64,000 nt of DNA from Trichoplax adhaerens (GCF_000150275.1 NW_002060945.1:2193172-2257171), one strand, 5' to 3'. Counted from the stretch's first letter, positions 51,348 through 64,000 are shown. The notes: a model not told the origin generated them from the sequence alone. Numbers and translations are program-made.

Positions 51348-54300
51348 TCATTGCTTTAAGGTATCTCTGTAATTTAGAGCTACACTCTGTAACGTTTCGC
51401 GGGCCTCGCAAAAGTCGTCCTAGAACGGAAATTACATTTTAATAATTGAAGATCAAAATATAACTTTTATGAAAATACGAGTCGAGACAGTCTATAGAAT
51501 AGCATTCATGTAATCATGAGCTATGACATCAAAGCCATATTTTAATCATAAAAAAATATTTCTTACTAATGTGGCAATTATAGTTAAATGCACGAATAGT
51601 GTAACTCTCTAAGAATAAATTGATCATAAAACTATCAGTAAGTATTCTCAAACTCTCACCTCACAGCAACCGTATTTCCAATACCAATGAAGGAAAGCTT
51701 TAGCTTCATACATTGTTGATGTTTTCGACAGAATATGATCGAAGTAGTCTATAACACCACAACTATTTGAGCAAACGTATAGAGTTCTACTACCAGAACT
51801 GGCGCTCCTTGAGCAGTCTTTTTCAGCTAACAGAGTTCAAATATTTATTATTAACGATCTAGCAAGACTGCTTCAAATTAAATGGAACCGCAAAATAATT
51901 AAGCAAATACGTATAGTAGGATACCTGTCCAATAGTCAATAGGAAACGGATTCCAATTGACACATCGATACGCTGCTTTCAAGTTTTCGTTTAATCTTGG
52001 CATGAAATTGAAAAAGGAATGATCCCTATCACCTCTTGCAACCGCTAGACAGGAAATAGAATCTAACTGCAATAAAAGAAGCAGTTGAGTTTGTTATCAA
52101 ATTTAAAATTCTTTAATTAAGATATACTCGTGTATGAATAAGTGCTGCGTAAAGCTAGCACAAAAATACTTAAAGATAAGTTACGCCACATACAACAGTT
52201 CCCGATTTGGGTCTGCAATTAGTTTGGACGTAGTTACGAACTAAACTATCCCAAGCTACCCTATGAAAGACAAGAAATTTCTATTTGGTAAAAGTAACAA
52301 ATACGATTTTTGTTACAGTGGATAACTACAACAGTCTGTAATTGATAGCATACCCTTTCGATAAGTACTTAATACCGGTAAATTTTAAGATTGGCATTGG
52401 ACATGTTGTCTGAAGCATTTCCCAAGGTTCTCTACCCGGAAATACACAACTATAAGACAACAACTGTAATATTAGAGGGTATTCTGAAGTTATACACCTT
52501 GCTAAATTGTAGCAAAGATTATATAGTAACCAAAATTACACTTTTACATAATTATTCGGATTGATTTCTATATAGAATAGATTTAATGCTTCACCGTCAA
52601 AGTAAACTTGTTACCTTGCTACATTTGACTTGGGTGAGCTTAAGGGTGATATAATTCCTGCTAGGCTTCTCGCAATGTAGCTATTCATTGCCTCTAGAGA
52701 AACCGCCTTAGAAGATTCAGACTTTGACCTAGTTATATATTGCAATTAAAAATCATTTAGATTGATAATTTATTTGGCGCGCAAGTATAATAACGTACAA
52801 TATATTATCAGATTAATCATTTGCATACCGAAGGGACATTATTCGGTTGATAACGTCATCATTTTCATAAAGAATTATGCCATCTGAGTAGCTATCAAAG
52901 ATTGAAGAAGTACGTTAATTATATAATCAATTACTCAGTCGTGTAATAAGTAATAAGAGAGAAAATTAAGACCATTTAATAAGCTTCATAGAGCGTATAA
53001 AAATTACATCAATCTTAAATTTAAAAGTTATGCATCATGCAGAAATATCATTTACTTTTGTAAATATGATAGCGATAACATCGAGTTGTAGCACTGTAAT
53101 GGGCTTTCTCCTGATCTATGAGGAGACACACCAACAGATAATATGTAATTTATTGGGTATTCTTCTCTGATAGCTTCGCAGATTCTGGAACCTAAACCTA
53201 AATATACATAATGAGAGATTTAGCTCAATTAATGAGAAATGTAGTAAAAAATTCCAATTTTTGAAGTCTATATTCAAAACTACTCTTCTATAAATGTATA
53301 CCTGATCCAGTACCTCCGCATGTGCTATGAAGCATAATACATCCCATGTACGAGTCACAACTGCAAAGTGCGTAGAATCAGATGTATATGCAATAGAATT
53401 GATATCACAACGCCTATATTCAGAGTGATTACCGTTCCACTTCCTTTCTTAATGCATTTAAAAAATCATCTATAAATGATGGGCCAATAACATTCTGAAA
53501 TCCGTGGTAACCTATATAGGCATGTATTGATAAAACATCAACGATTAACTTACCGAATCTTAATAAAATTATTCTTCATTTTGTTTGGTATCAAGTAGTA
53601 TTACAATGGTAGTACGGTAGATAACTATTATATCTTAGATTTGTTAGTATATGTTAAGTATCTATTACATATATGTACTATTACGCCTACATAACATATT
53701 TATCACGCTTGTTGTTACACAATTGCACACATTTTATGTTCGCTTAAAATGTATCTTCACGCGTGTAACTCTTGAGAAACGTGCTTTATTTGTTACTATG
53801 TGAGCAGTTCTTTAAGATTGGTATAATTCTACGTTAATTCTGTACTCATACAGCCTTACTTTACGATTACATACACTGATTTACGCTTATAGATTTATAT
53901 CAAGTATACATCTGCCTTATCTAGTTACGCTACAGTTTTCCAAATAAACCTTATATTATTTTACACACTGTACGAGATTTATTACTTGACTAAAGCAGTA
54001 TTACGAACCACATACATAACAAGTAATTAACGTTAAAGCCTACATGTTTTCTCTGATAGAAATACAATATAACTTTAGTAATTTCTGAAGTCCACATTGT
54101 TCTTACCGAGAGCCCAATTAGCACCGCAACCAGAACGTCCCGAAAAAATATTTTTCTTGCGATAGCTTGCATAAAATAAGATATTGTGTTGATAAAAGGA
54201 TCACGTCAGGTACGAAAGAAGATAACATTTTGAAAATGTACTGCAGTTCTGCCATGTCATAATTATGTACTATAATCGTGCTTAATGCATGAGTGCACTA

Positions 54301-55258
54301 ATAAGATGCCTCAGATACAATACCTCAGAAACATCGTATCGATAAATTATAAAATGCACTCATAATTATTGTGTACAGTATATTACGGTAGTTATTAGGC
54401 CGAACAGATTCTATAGTTATTGATTACCTTTTTTCATACTTGTTCAGTAAGTTCGAGATAACCTACAAATACGCGTATAGTCAAAATAATTGTAAGTAAT
54501 GTGCGGCATACGTACACTTACCTGGAAAATATTAATTCTTGTTATTGCTAAAAGCAGTTATTTAATGATTGATAGATATCTATCCTATAAAATAATAACA
54601 TACCTTGGGTTCGCTGTCGACGCAAAGGCATCTTAGCTTTTTATCATAATGCTGATAAATGTGAGACATTGATGACGTACTTCAAATCAGGATTACAACC
54701 GTGAAACGAAATGGAATGTGAGCTGATGTTAGAGCTGCAACTGTCAACATTGATTACTAAATTTTATAGACCAATATACAGTTTATCATTTTGTTGTGCA
54801 TTATTACACCATAATAGGTCAAAATTACTAGCAGGAGAATGATTTGTAGGTGTTTAGAGATGTTTAGTAATCAACTTTATTTCATTTATCAATTGCTAAA
54901 TTGCAATACAGACTGTACTTGTATTCATGCATAGATACGTCAAATCGTAGGAATAATATTATTATTATTATTCTTATTGTTATTCTTATTATTATTATAA
55001 GCAGCTACTATACGCGTCCCATATTATAGGTTCGCGAATTCGGATCATAGCTGTCATAGTAGCCTAATTACACTTGCAACGTAGTTTTTAAAGGCAATAT
55101 ACTGTACAATATATTATAAATACAGTAATCACGAATCTTGTTAATTATTGCCTTCAGTAATACCTGTCATCATTATCGTTTTCGATGAAATTGCAAAAAT
55201 CTCTACCAATCTGATTTCCGCACTGACCAACTTGGATAAGGATATTATTGGCAGCCAT
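51348..55258 (-). CDS. Divergent tubulin of the delta/epsilon/zeta (ZED) class, 425 aa, 14 exons
   Basis: Exons (minus): 55164-55258, 54604-54679, 54463-54521, 54107-54165, 53433-53511, 53302-53360, 53056-53191, 52829-52891, 52615-52728, 52369-52449, 52185-52260, 51925-52066, 51660-51826, 51348-51419; 1278 nt, phases consistent. Tubulin landmarks in order: GQCGNQIG (11-18), VDSEPK, GRSGCGANWA (86-95, phosphate loop), STCGGTGSG (135-143, the T4 signature with Cys for the first Gly), SGESPLQCYNS, DGIILYENDDV, NWNPFP and FLHWYWKYGC near the end. VDSEPK and the tail (CEDDFCEARETLQSV) are like delta/zeta tubulins and unlike alpha/beta. There is no acidic C-terminal tail, and the NxDL of the T7 loop is absent. 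Such tubulins build or position triplet microtubules and basal feet of centrioles and basal bodies. Zeta is my best guess over delta, from memory only. Exons 2 and 3 are the least certain. The gene is head-to-head with PIG-Z. Confidence 0.9.
54952..54999. repeat. Imperfect TTA/TTC microsatellite in tubulin intron 1
   Basis: A run of ATT/TTA units with scattered C and G changes lies in the first intron of the tubulin gene. No further structure. Confidence 0.75.
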
Positions 55259-56097
55259 GAAGAGGTCTTTAACTCAGTCGAACGTTACCAATCACTCTTC
55301 TCACATGCTATCGATCTATAAGCGTTGCCACTCACAAAATACTCTATCTCAATGCCTTTGATAATACTTTGTTGTCATTGCAAACTTGAAAAACTATAAA
55401 ATGGCATAGACTACAGTAATGACAGTAATTATTCATCAATTTTTTGAATTATATAAAATATACTGTAGAGTGTACAATACAGTACAGTATAGATTAGATT
55501 AGTATTTGTAGAGACTCTTAATCCTATTAAAATTACTCCCACTTTATAGCGTCAGTATTCGTACAGTAGTGAATGATAGATAAATACTGTATATGCTGTA
55601 CTGTTCTATATAAATTAATTCTAATATATATTTGTTAGCAGATTCCAAACGGTTTCATATTTTCATTTCGTGGAAGTGGAGTAGAGTGCCGACAATATTG
55701 CATTAGTCCAATACCTTAAAAGGTTTCAGGTCACTGCTTGGGCACCTCTTAGCATACTGTGCTGTACACTACAGTATATTGTACTGTAAAATATACAGTA
55801 TAAAGTACTGTCGAAATGAGTAGTAGCCCATAGTACAGGTCTACGCAAGGGCCCTTATAAACGAAGAAATGGAAATAATAAAATACTCGTACGAATATGA
55901 TAGAATATTATGAAGAGTATGATTATTATTGCTAAGCTGCAGAGGGTCCATTTCACTGAATCGAACGTTTAATCGCTTGAAAAGGTCTGCAATATAGGTT
56001 AAATTGAGTAGTAGTGGGAATAAAATAGGTTAGGCGTGCCTCTATCGAGATATCTTTGCATACTGTACAAGGGAAGAAGATTGACAAAGCGCGTCGG
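55259..56097. promoter_or_regulatory. Shared 840-bp head-to-head promoter region (tubulin / PIG-Z)
   Basis: The start codons of the minus-strand tubulin (55258) and plus-strand PIG-Z (56098) are only 839 bp apart, so this interval must carry both promoters. It contains several GTACTGTAC-type clusters: 55462-55491, 55561-55606, 55754-55810 and 56060-56069. Use as a bidirectional promoter is inferred from geometry; no TATA or initiator site can be assigned with confidence. Confidence 0.6.
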
Positions 56098-59000
56098 ATG
56101 GAATCACTACCGAATCTGTATTATCTCTTGGCAGTATTAAGAGTCATTCTAACTCTCATGCCCCAGTCTGGATATATTCACCCAGATGAATTTTTCCAAT
56201 CACCAGAGGTTATTGCAGGTTAGACCTATATGAATATTCACGTTTGCTGTGGTTTATTTCGAACGTTATACGCGTATGACGCTTATTGCATCAGTTTGAA
56301 ATGGATAACTTAGCTAGAATCTTCTGTAGATTGTACACTCCAACGTGCAGTAATGCAGAGGTACAGTATCTGAGAATTTGGGAGATTGGATCGCCACAGT
56401 GCACGTAGATATCCATATCGTAATTCTGCTTCGTGTAATATCTCAATGAAGCTATAGTCGATTACAAAATCTTTGATTAATTATGGTATGCCTAAATTGA
56501 GCATAAAATAAAAGTAGATCAACTGTTCATTTATACAGCAGAAAGTGATAGCATGTTTGATCTGATATTATAGGGGATATCTTCGATTATGACACTACGC
56601 GTACTTGGGAATGGAATGTATCATGTCCTTTACGAAATATCATCACTCCATATTTCATATCTGGTTTACCAATGATCTTGCTCAAGTTTCTCAAAGATCT
56701 TTTCTCTATCGATTTGATTTCACCGTATACTTTACTCGTATTGCCTCGACTCTTCTGCTGTGCCTTATCTTTCCTCTTTGGTAAGTTTATATCAGAAGTA
56801 TTCAGCCATCCATTGTCAATACGTATAGCTCGATTTCGATGCATGCATTTTCGTACAGATCGTACCATTGCATTATGCCTCTGTTTGATGAATTTAGTAG
56901 GGATATTAACATATTTTTCAAGGATTATCAAATACGTAAAACGACATTCATGCAAATTTCTTATGCTAACTAAATATGATTATACTGTATTTAGACTATT
57001 CCGTTTGGATAGTATGCCAGCGATTGAACATCAAAAGTAATGACGCAATGGCTTACTTACTAACAACTGCAAGCGCTCATCCAATTTTTATATTCTGCCG
57101 GACATTCAGTAACTTTGTGGAAATGATATTTTTCTCTTGGTTGTTAATAATATATTACTCTACTCAAAAGACTTCACCTTCTGGCAGTTACTGTAACAGA
57201 ACCTGGTTAATAACTGGGATAACAGTCGCAGTTGGTTTCTTTATTAGACCAACGTTCTTGGTTTTTGCCTTTTGGCCAGTTCTTTCAATGTTGTATCATC
57301 AAAGTAAGAATTGATGTATTTAGATAAAAGAAATATTTGGAGACATCTTGCATGCTACTAATAATATCAATAGAATACTGGTATGTCAATTGTCAACTTT
57401 AGTATTAATTTCAGGCTATTAAATCCTTATCTATCAAAATAGGTAGGACAGTAAACCTACAAGCAGCGATTAATGGCTCCATCCGAATGGCAATAAGTGG
57501 TCTATTCATAGCCTTGTTGCTAATTATCGTTGATTCGAACTATTATAGATCAGTGCAAGGAAATTTTGCCATTACGCCACTGTGTTTTATTTTATATAAC
57601 ATCAACGATTCTAATTTAGGTGCAGTGACAATTATGTGATGATATCTATGCTACATAAAATAGTACAAGAGAAATTTAGATGCTGATTATTTGATATGAT
57701 TTGTAGGTACGCATGGTATACACCCCAGAGTTACTCATGGATTAGTCAATATGTTTATGTTATTTGGGCCATTAACAGTTGCACTTTATTATCAAACATT
57801 ACGAGATATTATTAGTTTTCTGGCTAATGCTGGTAATAACGACCAAATTACCCAAGCAAGTATTTCTTTGTCTAACCGATGGTTTTTGAAAGGATGCGTA
57901 TATATTCCATTAGTTATTTTATCATGGATTCCACATCACGAACCGCGATTTATTCTTCCCGTCATTTTTCCATTGCTTATTTTATTCGGGAACAATTTCT
58001 TTGGTAGCCGTAATAGATTTCGTAATTTAATTATTTGGATTTTATTTAATGTACTTGGCATATTAGTTTTCGGATTTATGCATCAAGGTAATTCACAATT
58101 ACAATCGCATTATGGACTAATGTAACAGTTACATATTTTGATCATTGCAAAATGTCTGCACTTAAAGTGGATACCAGATTAAAGATGGAAAATTTTAAGG
58201 TTCTCTTGTATCCATTTAGGTGGCATTTATCCATGCATGAAGTACCTTCACGATAATTATAAACTCGATAATGGTGGGACTACAATTAATCCTTCCACTA
58301 ATGTAATATTTTACCGCACATACATGCCTCCAAAATTTATGTTGGCACAATTCCGAGGTATGATTTGTTTTGATACGTATTGCACAATAATAGGACTCTG
58401 ACCTTGTATCTCTGTATAACGAAAGGTAACAAGAACATAGAAATTTTCGATTTAGCAGGAAGCGATTACGACATTATGTTAAGTACAATTGAATCTTTAG
58501 CGAAGGATAGTCAAAACAGTAGAAAAAGGTTGGTTAATGAATGTTAACTGTTTTTACTTATTTAGTTAAGAATACAATTGCATAGGCTACTGCTTTTATT
58601 AAAAGGGGTTACGTATTGAGGTCTTACTCCAGTACTAAAAGCTTTAAAATAGATAGTACTCAATTTTAAGCATCGCACTAAAGTGACTGCCATATACGCA
58701 TCTTAATGTCTTATTTCTTTATTCGATTGTATTTGAGTTGAGTTATTACTTAAATCATCTCAACTCAAAATTTTGATACCTATTACTCAACTGCTTAAAG
58801 CACTATGGAAATGCTTGATATAGTAATGAATAGTATGAGGCTAAAGTTAAGACTTTATCTTAGATCTCGAATTTTTTAAAAATCCAGGTTAAAATAGCTG
58901 CTTCAATAAGGAAATAAGTGAATGAATTAGTTTTAATAAGTATGATTTCTTCGTCATTTTAGGAATTTATTAGTAACTCCAACTACTGTTCAAGTACCTA

Positions 59001-59215
59001 CACGTTTCAAGCTGGTTAAGAGATTTTTTCCCCATTGGAGTTCGGAAAATCCTCCAAATTTATTGCACTTATTAAATCAATTGTATGACAATTTGTTTAT
59101 ATTAACTAATAGTCAAACTTTCGATGCCTATCATGACATCTTTAATAGAAGTAGTGCTATTTTTACAACTTTGAGATACGAGCTTACCCTTAGTCTTTAT
59201 GAATATGTAGTATAA
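56098..59215 (+). CDS. PIGZ: GPI mannosyltransferase 4 (PIG-Z/SMP3), 562 aa, 8 exons
   Basis: Exons: 56098-56218, 56574-56780, 56995-57303, 57443-57619, 57707-58087, 58220-58357, 58426-58528, 58963-59215; 1689 nt, phases consistent. This ER membrane enzyme of glycosyltransferase family 22 adds the fourth, side-branching mannose to the GPI-anchor precursor, using dolichol-phosphate mannose. The catalytic first luminal loop carries HPDE (residues 28-31) in the usual [11 protein letters not shown] setting. Further family marks are [57 protein letters not shown] (348-356) and FYRTYMPP. Many hydrophobic helices lie between them, as expected for a multi-pass GT-C enzyme. Human PIG-Z is about 579 aa, so this copy looks complete. 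ATG at 56098 is chosen because it gives the normal spacing to HPDE. The gene is divergent from the tubulin and convergent with PDE1. Confidence 0.95.
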
Positions 59216-61143
59216 AATATTCCTTAAGTGATCTGTTATTGATTATATTATTTTTTTCTTAACGAATATTAAATAAGTAGATAGCGTTTTGGTAATCCGT
59301 TATGAATTAAGAAATACTATTAGCTTTAAGTAAAAGATTTTTCTTAAAATGGATATTTTTATTTCGTTATTTTTAACCGCGTAAATATGATAATTGTTCG
59401 ATAAATATTCTAGAAATGCAAAAACTGTATGACATGCTGACTATATACGATTGTTACCGTGTTTAATTAAGTACTCGTACAACTAACTAACTTTTTGATC
59501 CAAGTAAGTTACGAAATGAATAAAATGATTATAATATTTGCTAAAATAATGCTTTAGTGTGGACGTAACTTGGCTATAATGGGCTGTAGTGCTTTGTTAC
59601 AATGATATGAAAAACTGTTAAAGAACGTCTTAAGTTGTTTGAACCAAGATTATCGGCATAGCAATTTTTTAGTAGTAGCCTGAGCAACTCCAAAATCTAA
59701 ATTACAGCTATTGATGATTTGCGATCGTAAGAATCTTAGCCTATGTAGTATAGGAGTGTTTAAAGTTTATGAATGTTTAGGTATAACTAATGGACTCATA
59801 AACGCTCTTGAATCAGTTCAAAGCTTATAATCCCGATTTCACCAATTGATCAGTCATTTTATTATGAATAGAAATCAACTTACAATAGCCAATATTTCAC
59901 TTATTCTACAGCAAATTTAATCCTCTTTGTTTATCCTTTTACTTAACTAGCTTAATAACGAAACAGTAATTTAGAAAAAGTAGTTAAATTTGTATTGCAA
60001 TTTGATGCAAATGATACTTTGAAAAGTTAGTTTCATTATAATCATCGCATGACTTCAAATACCGGCATTACAACCATAGTAATAACGACAGACAAAGATT
60101 AATTGCAACCAGATATAGAATGAATCAATTAAAGATTAATACCATAGATTCTTTCCAGTTTTGAATACTATGAAACTATAGATCGATCTTCTATACATAC
60201 TTTAGAAAGCAAATAGGGTATTATTAATTAAGCATTTCAAGTACGTGTTATTTTTAAATCAGCACAATCGAAAGCAACCCTAAATGATAGTTGAACATGT
60301 GATTACAAGAGTATTTAACAGAATTGACCAGCTACTTCAGCTATCATTCCAGTGAAAGCTAGAGTTAGTTGATGCAATGATAATATACCGCGTTACTGGT
60401 TATGCACGCATGAGATATAATCATCAATATCATAATCAGATACATTGTTTTGATGTTGATTTTGATTCGACTCATCGTTCAATGATTTATACATTCGATA
60501 AAACGATAATGAAATGATATATCATAGTGATGAACTCCAACTTGAAAAGAAATAATTTTATATTTTCTAGTCGGTCATAATAATACTATAGTCGTCATCA
60601 ATGGCTATTATATTTTATGCAAGAAAGCATTTAGCAAGAAATTGAGTATAATTATTCTATATCGATAATTATCATTCACTGTATCATTTACCAACATATA
60701 CAGATAATGCTTTAGCTAAAGTTAAATCCATTTGAAATATTGCTAATAATAATGATAAATTAATGTTATATCAATGTACAATGTCAATCAAAATAGATAT
60801 CTTTATATTTCCACGCAAGTTGACGGTGAAGTTAAATCATATACTGTATAACTACAATTCTATTTCGATATTTTATAATTAAAAAATTACCATCAATGCA
60901 ATCGAGATTAAATTATACACTTTAAATCTTAACTCGATCAGGTGAATGTACCAATTATTACCTGCTGGAAACATCGATAATTTGAGTTAATCTCAGATTA
61001 ACATCCGTTAATGTAGTAAATTGGCAAAATATGATTAATACCATTACGATATTTATAAATATCACATTTGATCGTTTTGTGATGAATTAGTCTTTTCGGG
61101 TACTCAAGTATTGATTAGTTTTAAGAAATCCGTATCATAATAG
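59216..61143. other. Tail-to-tail intergenic region; no gene seen
   Basis: The region lies between the convergent PIG-Z (+) and PDE1 (-) stops and is very AT-rich. An AATAAA at about 59518 could end the PIG-Z transcript, roughly 300 nt past the stop. No exon or RNA gene was recognised. Confidence 0.6.
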
Positions 61144-63971
61144 TTACATTTCCAATTGATCTGGTGACTCAGAAGATTCATAGCCATCGCTATCTACCAT
61201 AGTTTCTACTACAACGTCGTTAGTATTATCATCAACAGCATCATTAGACTCATCTAATTCAATATTCATTTTTATCATGGCCAAATTATCCTGATGTTGG
61301 CTGCTAATGGAGCTAACATCTGTATTTACACTGTCTGATTTCTCTTTTATTAACGCTTTTTTCTTGATATCATCATTAGGTATGGAACCATTTGTAACTG
61401 TGGATTTGTTCGTTGTTGTTGTGACCGATGATGTTGTTTTCGTTGATGTCGTTGTTGGTGTTATTGTATTTGCAGTCGTAGTTGATGCTGATGTTTGCTG
61501 CGTTTTCTTCGTCTGATCATGATAATTATTTTTGCGGTTAATCGTATTATTTGACTTCAAAAGGTTGCCAGAAAATGAATCGGATTTCTCTAAAACACCG
61601 GTATCTTCAATGGTGACAAACTCCGATGATTGCGTCCGGGTAAAACGGCGGCTATCAAATTTACTAGTAGCTTTCTTGGATAGACTTTGACGCTTTCCTT
61701 GATGATTAGAAGGGCCACCATTAGCTACAGAGTTGCGTTTGGGTCGACTATCGTCTGTTTTTTCAGCTGTCGATGCACGAGATGACCTATTACCTGCTTT
61801 ATGAAACAGATGTAGACAAAATTGAGTTGTTTAGCGAGGTATTTACATTTTCGATCCTTATTCTACTTAAATGATGCTTTTTTATTTATTTACCATAGCA
61901 ATAAATAGTGAAATGTTAATGGCTACTAGACTATCAATTTTTAATTCGGTTTAGCTACTACGTCGGTAATTAAAATTTTCTTGAAAGAATCTTTACTTGC
62001 GCAAGTTATCGATATACAATTAGCGATACTGTATTAGATTAATTTTAACTATTCATAACCATTTTTATTATAATATTTACTGAAATTTTGTAAGCTTATT
62101 CATTTACCTGAACGCTTACAATCATGACATTGATGTAACCATTTTTCATGATTGTCTCTCATAGATTGAATCCAGGGTTTTTCAGTATCTGTCTTTCGTA
62201 ATTCTTCTTCATCATTTTGGTTCATCACATGATGAGAAATTTTATCGATAACTTCACCAAATATGTCAAAGAGTGGATTAACTATAAAGTTGATAAATCC
62301 TATTATGATAGCGTGATCAAAATTAAAGAAAGACAGGTAATTAATTTAAAGAATGACATCTAATAATATGTAATGTTATTAGATGATATAATGATAATAT
62401 GTAATCAATCAGTAATTAATTAATGCTTCGTATAGCTATAGTTTAAGTCTTAAGTTGCTACAGCAATTCGTATGTATAGGAACATGTTATGAACATAAGT
62501 ACTGCATCTATATTTAGAGCAAAAGTTTGATTGCAAAATAAATAATTGTATAAGAAACACGATAGTTGAGTAGTCTTCTCATATATATGATATTGTATAG
62601 TATAAGAGACTCGGTACTGAAATAGTCTTTTTATATCTATGATATTTCATAAAACCGACGATCGAAACCTCTGGATTCAATAAGTTGTTACTATATAATT
62701 TGATTTAACGGAAGTAGTAGCAAACATTTATAATTGTTCAAACTATACAGCACAAAGTTAAAATCTCACTCATAATATGGAGCTGTGATGAGAAATACTG
62801 TGAAATAACTAGGACACGCTCTCAATGTGAAACAAAGATTCAGAAATTATAGCTTCGGCTGAATCCATCCTTAATATGTAGTTTGATGTAATTCAATTTA
62901 TATTTACAATCTTAAATTTGTGAAATTGTTACTCACCAACTTGACTTTCAGGGATTTTCGTCGTCGTTTTATCACATAAAGGTGAGTACGGTAATCCCAG
63001 CTGATGTTCCAATTCTCCCTAAAAGAATTGTTACCACGAAACTTTAGTTTTACTTCCTTAATAATTGGTAGTATAAGATGGAGCTAGTAACGATTTGTAA
63101 TGGAGTGTGCATAGATTCTATTATAGCTATATCAGTCGAAATTAATAGGAACCTGTTTAAAAAATTCATTCATCAGTAAATTCGTCCAACGACTGTGCAA
63201 TTCCCATGATTTGGCGGGATGGCTAATGTCAGCGCAGTGAAGAATATAGTTCAAAACTTTGGTACGATCTATTTTTTCGATTCTATTGCAACATATACGT
63301 GAAAACCGTTAATTAATAAGATAATCAATAAATATCCAAATTTAAAGAATTAGAACTTAATTCAGTTTTAACAGCAGTTTAAGCTAAATGTAAGAATGAT
63401 ATCGTGTGGAACGAAATACATCGTATAAAACTACTAACAAATATAATGTCCTTTTAATTTGTAAAAACTGAACTCAATAACGATAATTTTTGATAAAAAT
63501 TGGTATGCAATTATTACTTTGAGGGTACAATAGAAATTTAATGAAATAGCAATCTGCTCACCCTTTTGGATTTAGTAATGATCTTTTCATAAATTCAACT
63601 TGCTGAAAATGCGTTGTCATATCAGTCGCTAATACCATGTCGATAATCATGCATCTAATTTCCCTATTAAGCGCAATGTTTAAAACATGGTTAAGGCATA
63701 GTAAATAAGGGAATGAATTACCTATGATCAACTAAAATGGTAAATTTTTATTTACCTAAACTGTTCATAGGAAAATCCTTTTAAGATGGGATGTTCAGGC
63801 TAGAATTTAGTTAGAAGCATGGAAATCTTAATATCTTATTTTATAATAATATTTATTGTTGAATTATTCGTAATAATTATGATGACGTAAAAAATTAATG
63901 TTCATTGAAATAAATGAATTCTACCTGTGTTATAACACGAAATGCACAGGATATGTGATGATTCTCTAAAA
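61144..63971 (-). CDS. PDE1: PDE1-type cyclic nucleotide phosphodiesterase, C-terminal part (5' end outside window)
   Basis: Exons (minus): 63925-63971, 63756-63799, 63562-63663, 63153-63282, 62937-63018, 62108-62299, 61144-61793; 414 aa plus a partial codon, phases consistent. The sequence enters at LENHHIS and runs through IIDMVLATDMTTHFQQ, IEKIDRTKVLNY, HCADISHPAKSWELHSRWT, LGLPYSPLCDKTTTKIPESQ and VGFINFIVNP, the class I PDE catalytic core in order. The Asp of ADISH is a metal ligand; the upstream HNxxH metal site lies beyond 64000. KALS-type wording and LGLPxSPLCD favour PDE1 (Ca2+/calmodulin-stimulated, hydrolysing cAMP and cGMP) over PDE3 or PDE4. The calmodulin-binding N-terminus is not in view, so stimulation is inferred from the family. 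The last exon is long: a basic Ser-rich stretch, a Thr/Asn low-complexity run (TITPTTTSTKTTSSVTTTT) and an acidic end (ESSESPDQLEM). The tail is probably disordered. Confidence 0.92.
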
Positions 63972-64000
63972 CTGATCGATCGTTATACATTAAAGCAAGT

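Noticed and set aside
56587-56955. 122-codon minus-strand frame opposite PIG-Z
   Set aside because: It is the antisense shadow of PIG-Z exon 2 and the intron after it; the plus strand carries the conserved GT22 motifs.
61307-61516. Val/Asp-rich plus-strand frame
   Set aside because: It is the antisense of the Thr/Asn low-complexity tail of PDE1.

Overview
This window comes from an animal nuclear genome. It is strongly AT-rich, and its genes are split into many small exons by GT-AG introns, mostly 50-600 bp long. Bacterial features (operons, Shine-Dalgarno sites, CRISPR) are absent. The gene set (BMP-binding VWC/VWD protein, WDR86, LARP4, delta/epsilon/zeta-class tubulin, PIG-Z, PDE1), the intron density and the low GC fit a placozoan (Trichoplax/Hoilungia-like). 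That assignment is inference; no marker gene in the window proves it. I rebuilt gene models by hand from protein-family resemblance, splice sites and codon phase. All seven main models keep an open frame, and the six that are complete in the window sum to a multiple of three.

Layout. 1465-7473 (-): a 13-exon secreted protein with five VWC domains and a VWD/C8 module, the BMPER/crossveinless-2 architecture. 7474-22790: a 15 kb stretch with no gene I can support; it holds a diverged two-copy repeat and a possible SWIM-type pseudogene fragment. 22791-28155 (+): a 20-exon coiled-coil protein. 30793-32494 (-): WDR86-like beta-propeller. 35022-35838 (-): a possible small secreted protein. 38462-41751 (-): LARP4/4B, 17 exons. 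41752-51347: a gene-poor stretch full of GTACTGTAC/TACAGTA words, palindromes and a perfect hairpin. 51348-55258 (-): a divergent tubulin, 14 exons. 56098-59215 (+): PIG-Z, GPI mannosyltransferase 4, 8 exons, head-to-head with the tubulin. 61144-63971 and beyond (-): the catalytic C-terminal half of a PDE1-type cyclic nucleotide phosphodiesterase, cut by the window edge.

The genes do not form one pathway. They are ordinary conserved metazoan genes: BMP regulation, mRNA stability, GPI-anchor synthesis, cyclic-nucleotide signalling, and a probable centriole/basal-body tubulin. I found no clear new multi-gene system. The least-explained signal is the roughly 14 kb island (about 42.0-56.1 kb) of self-complementary GTACTGTAC-type words, including a perfect 34-nt hairpin and a perfect 32-bp palindrome.
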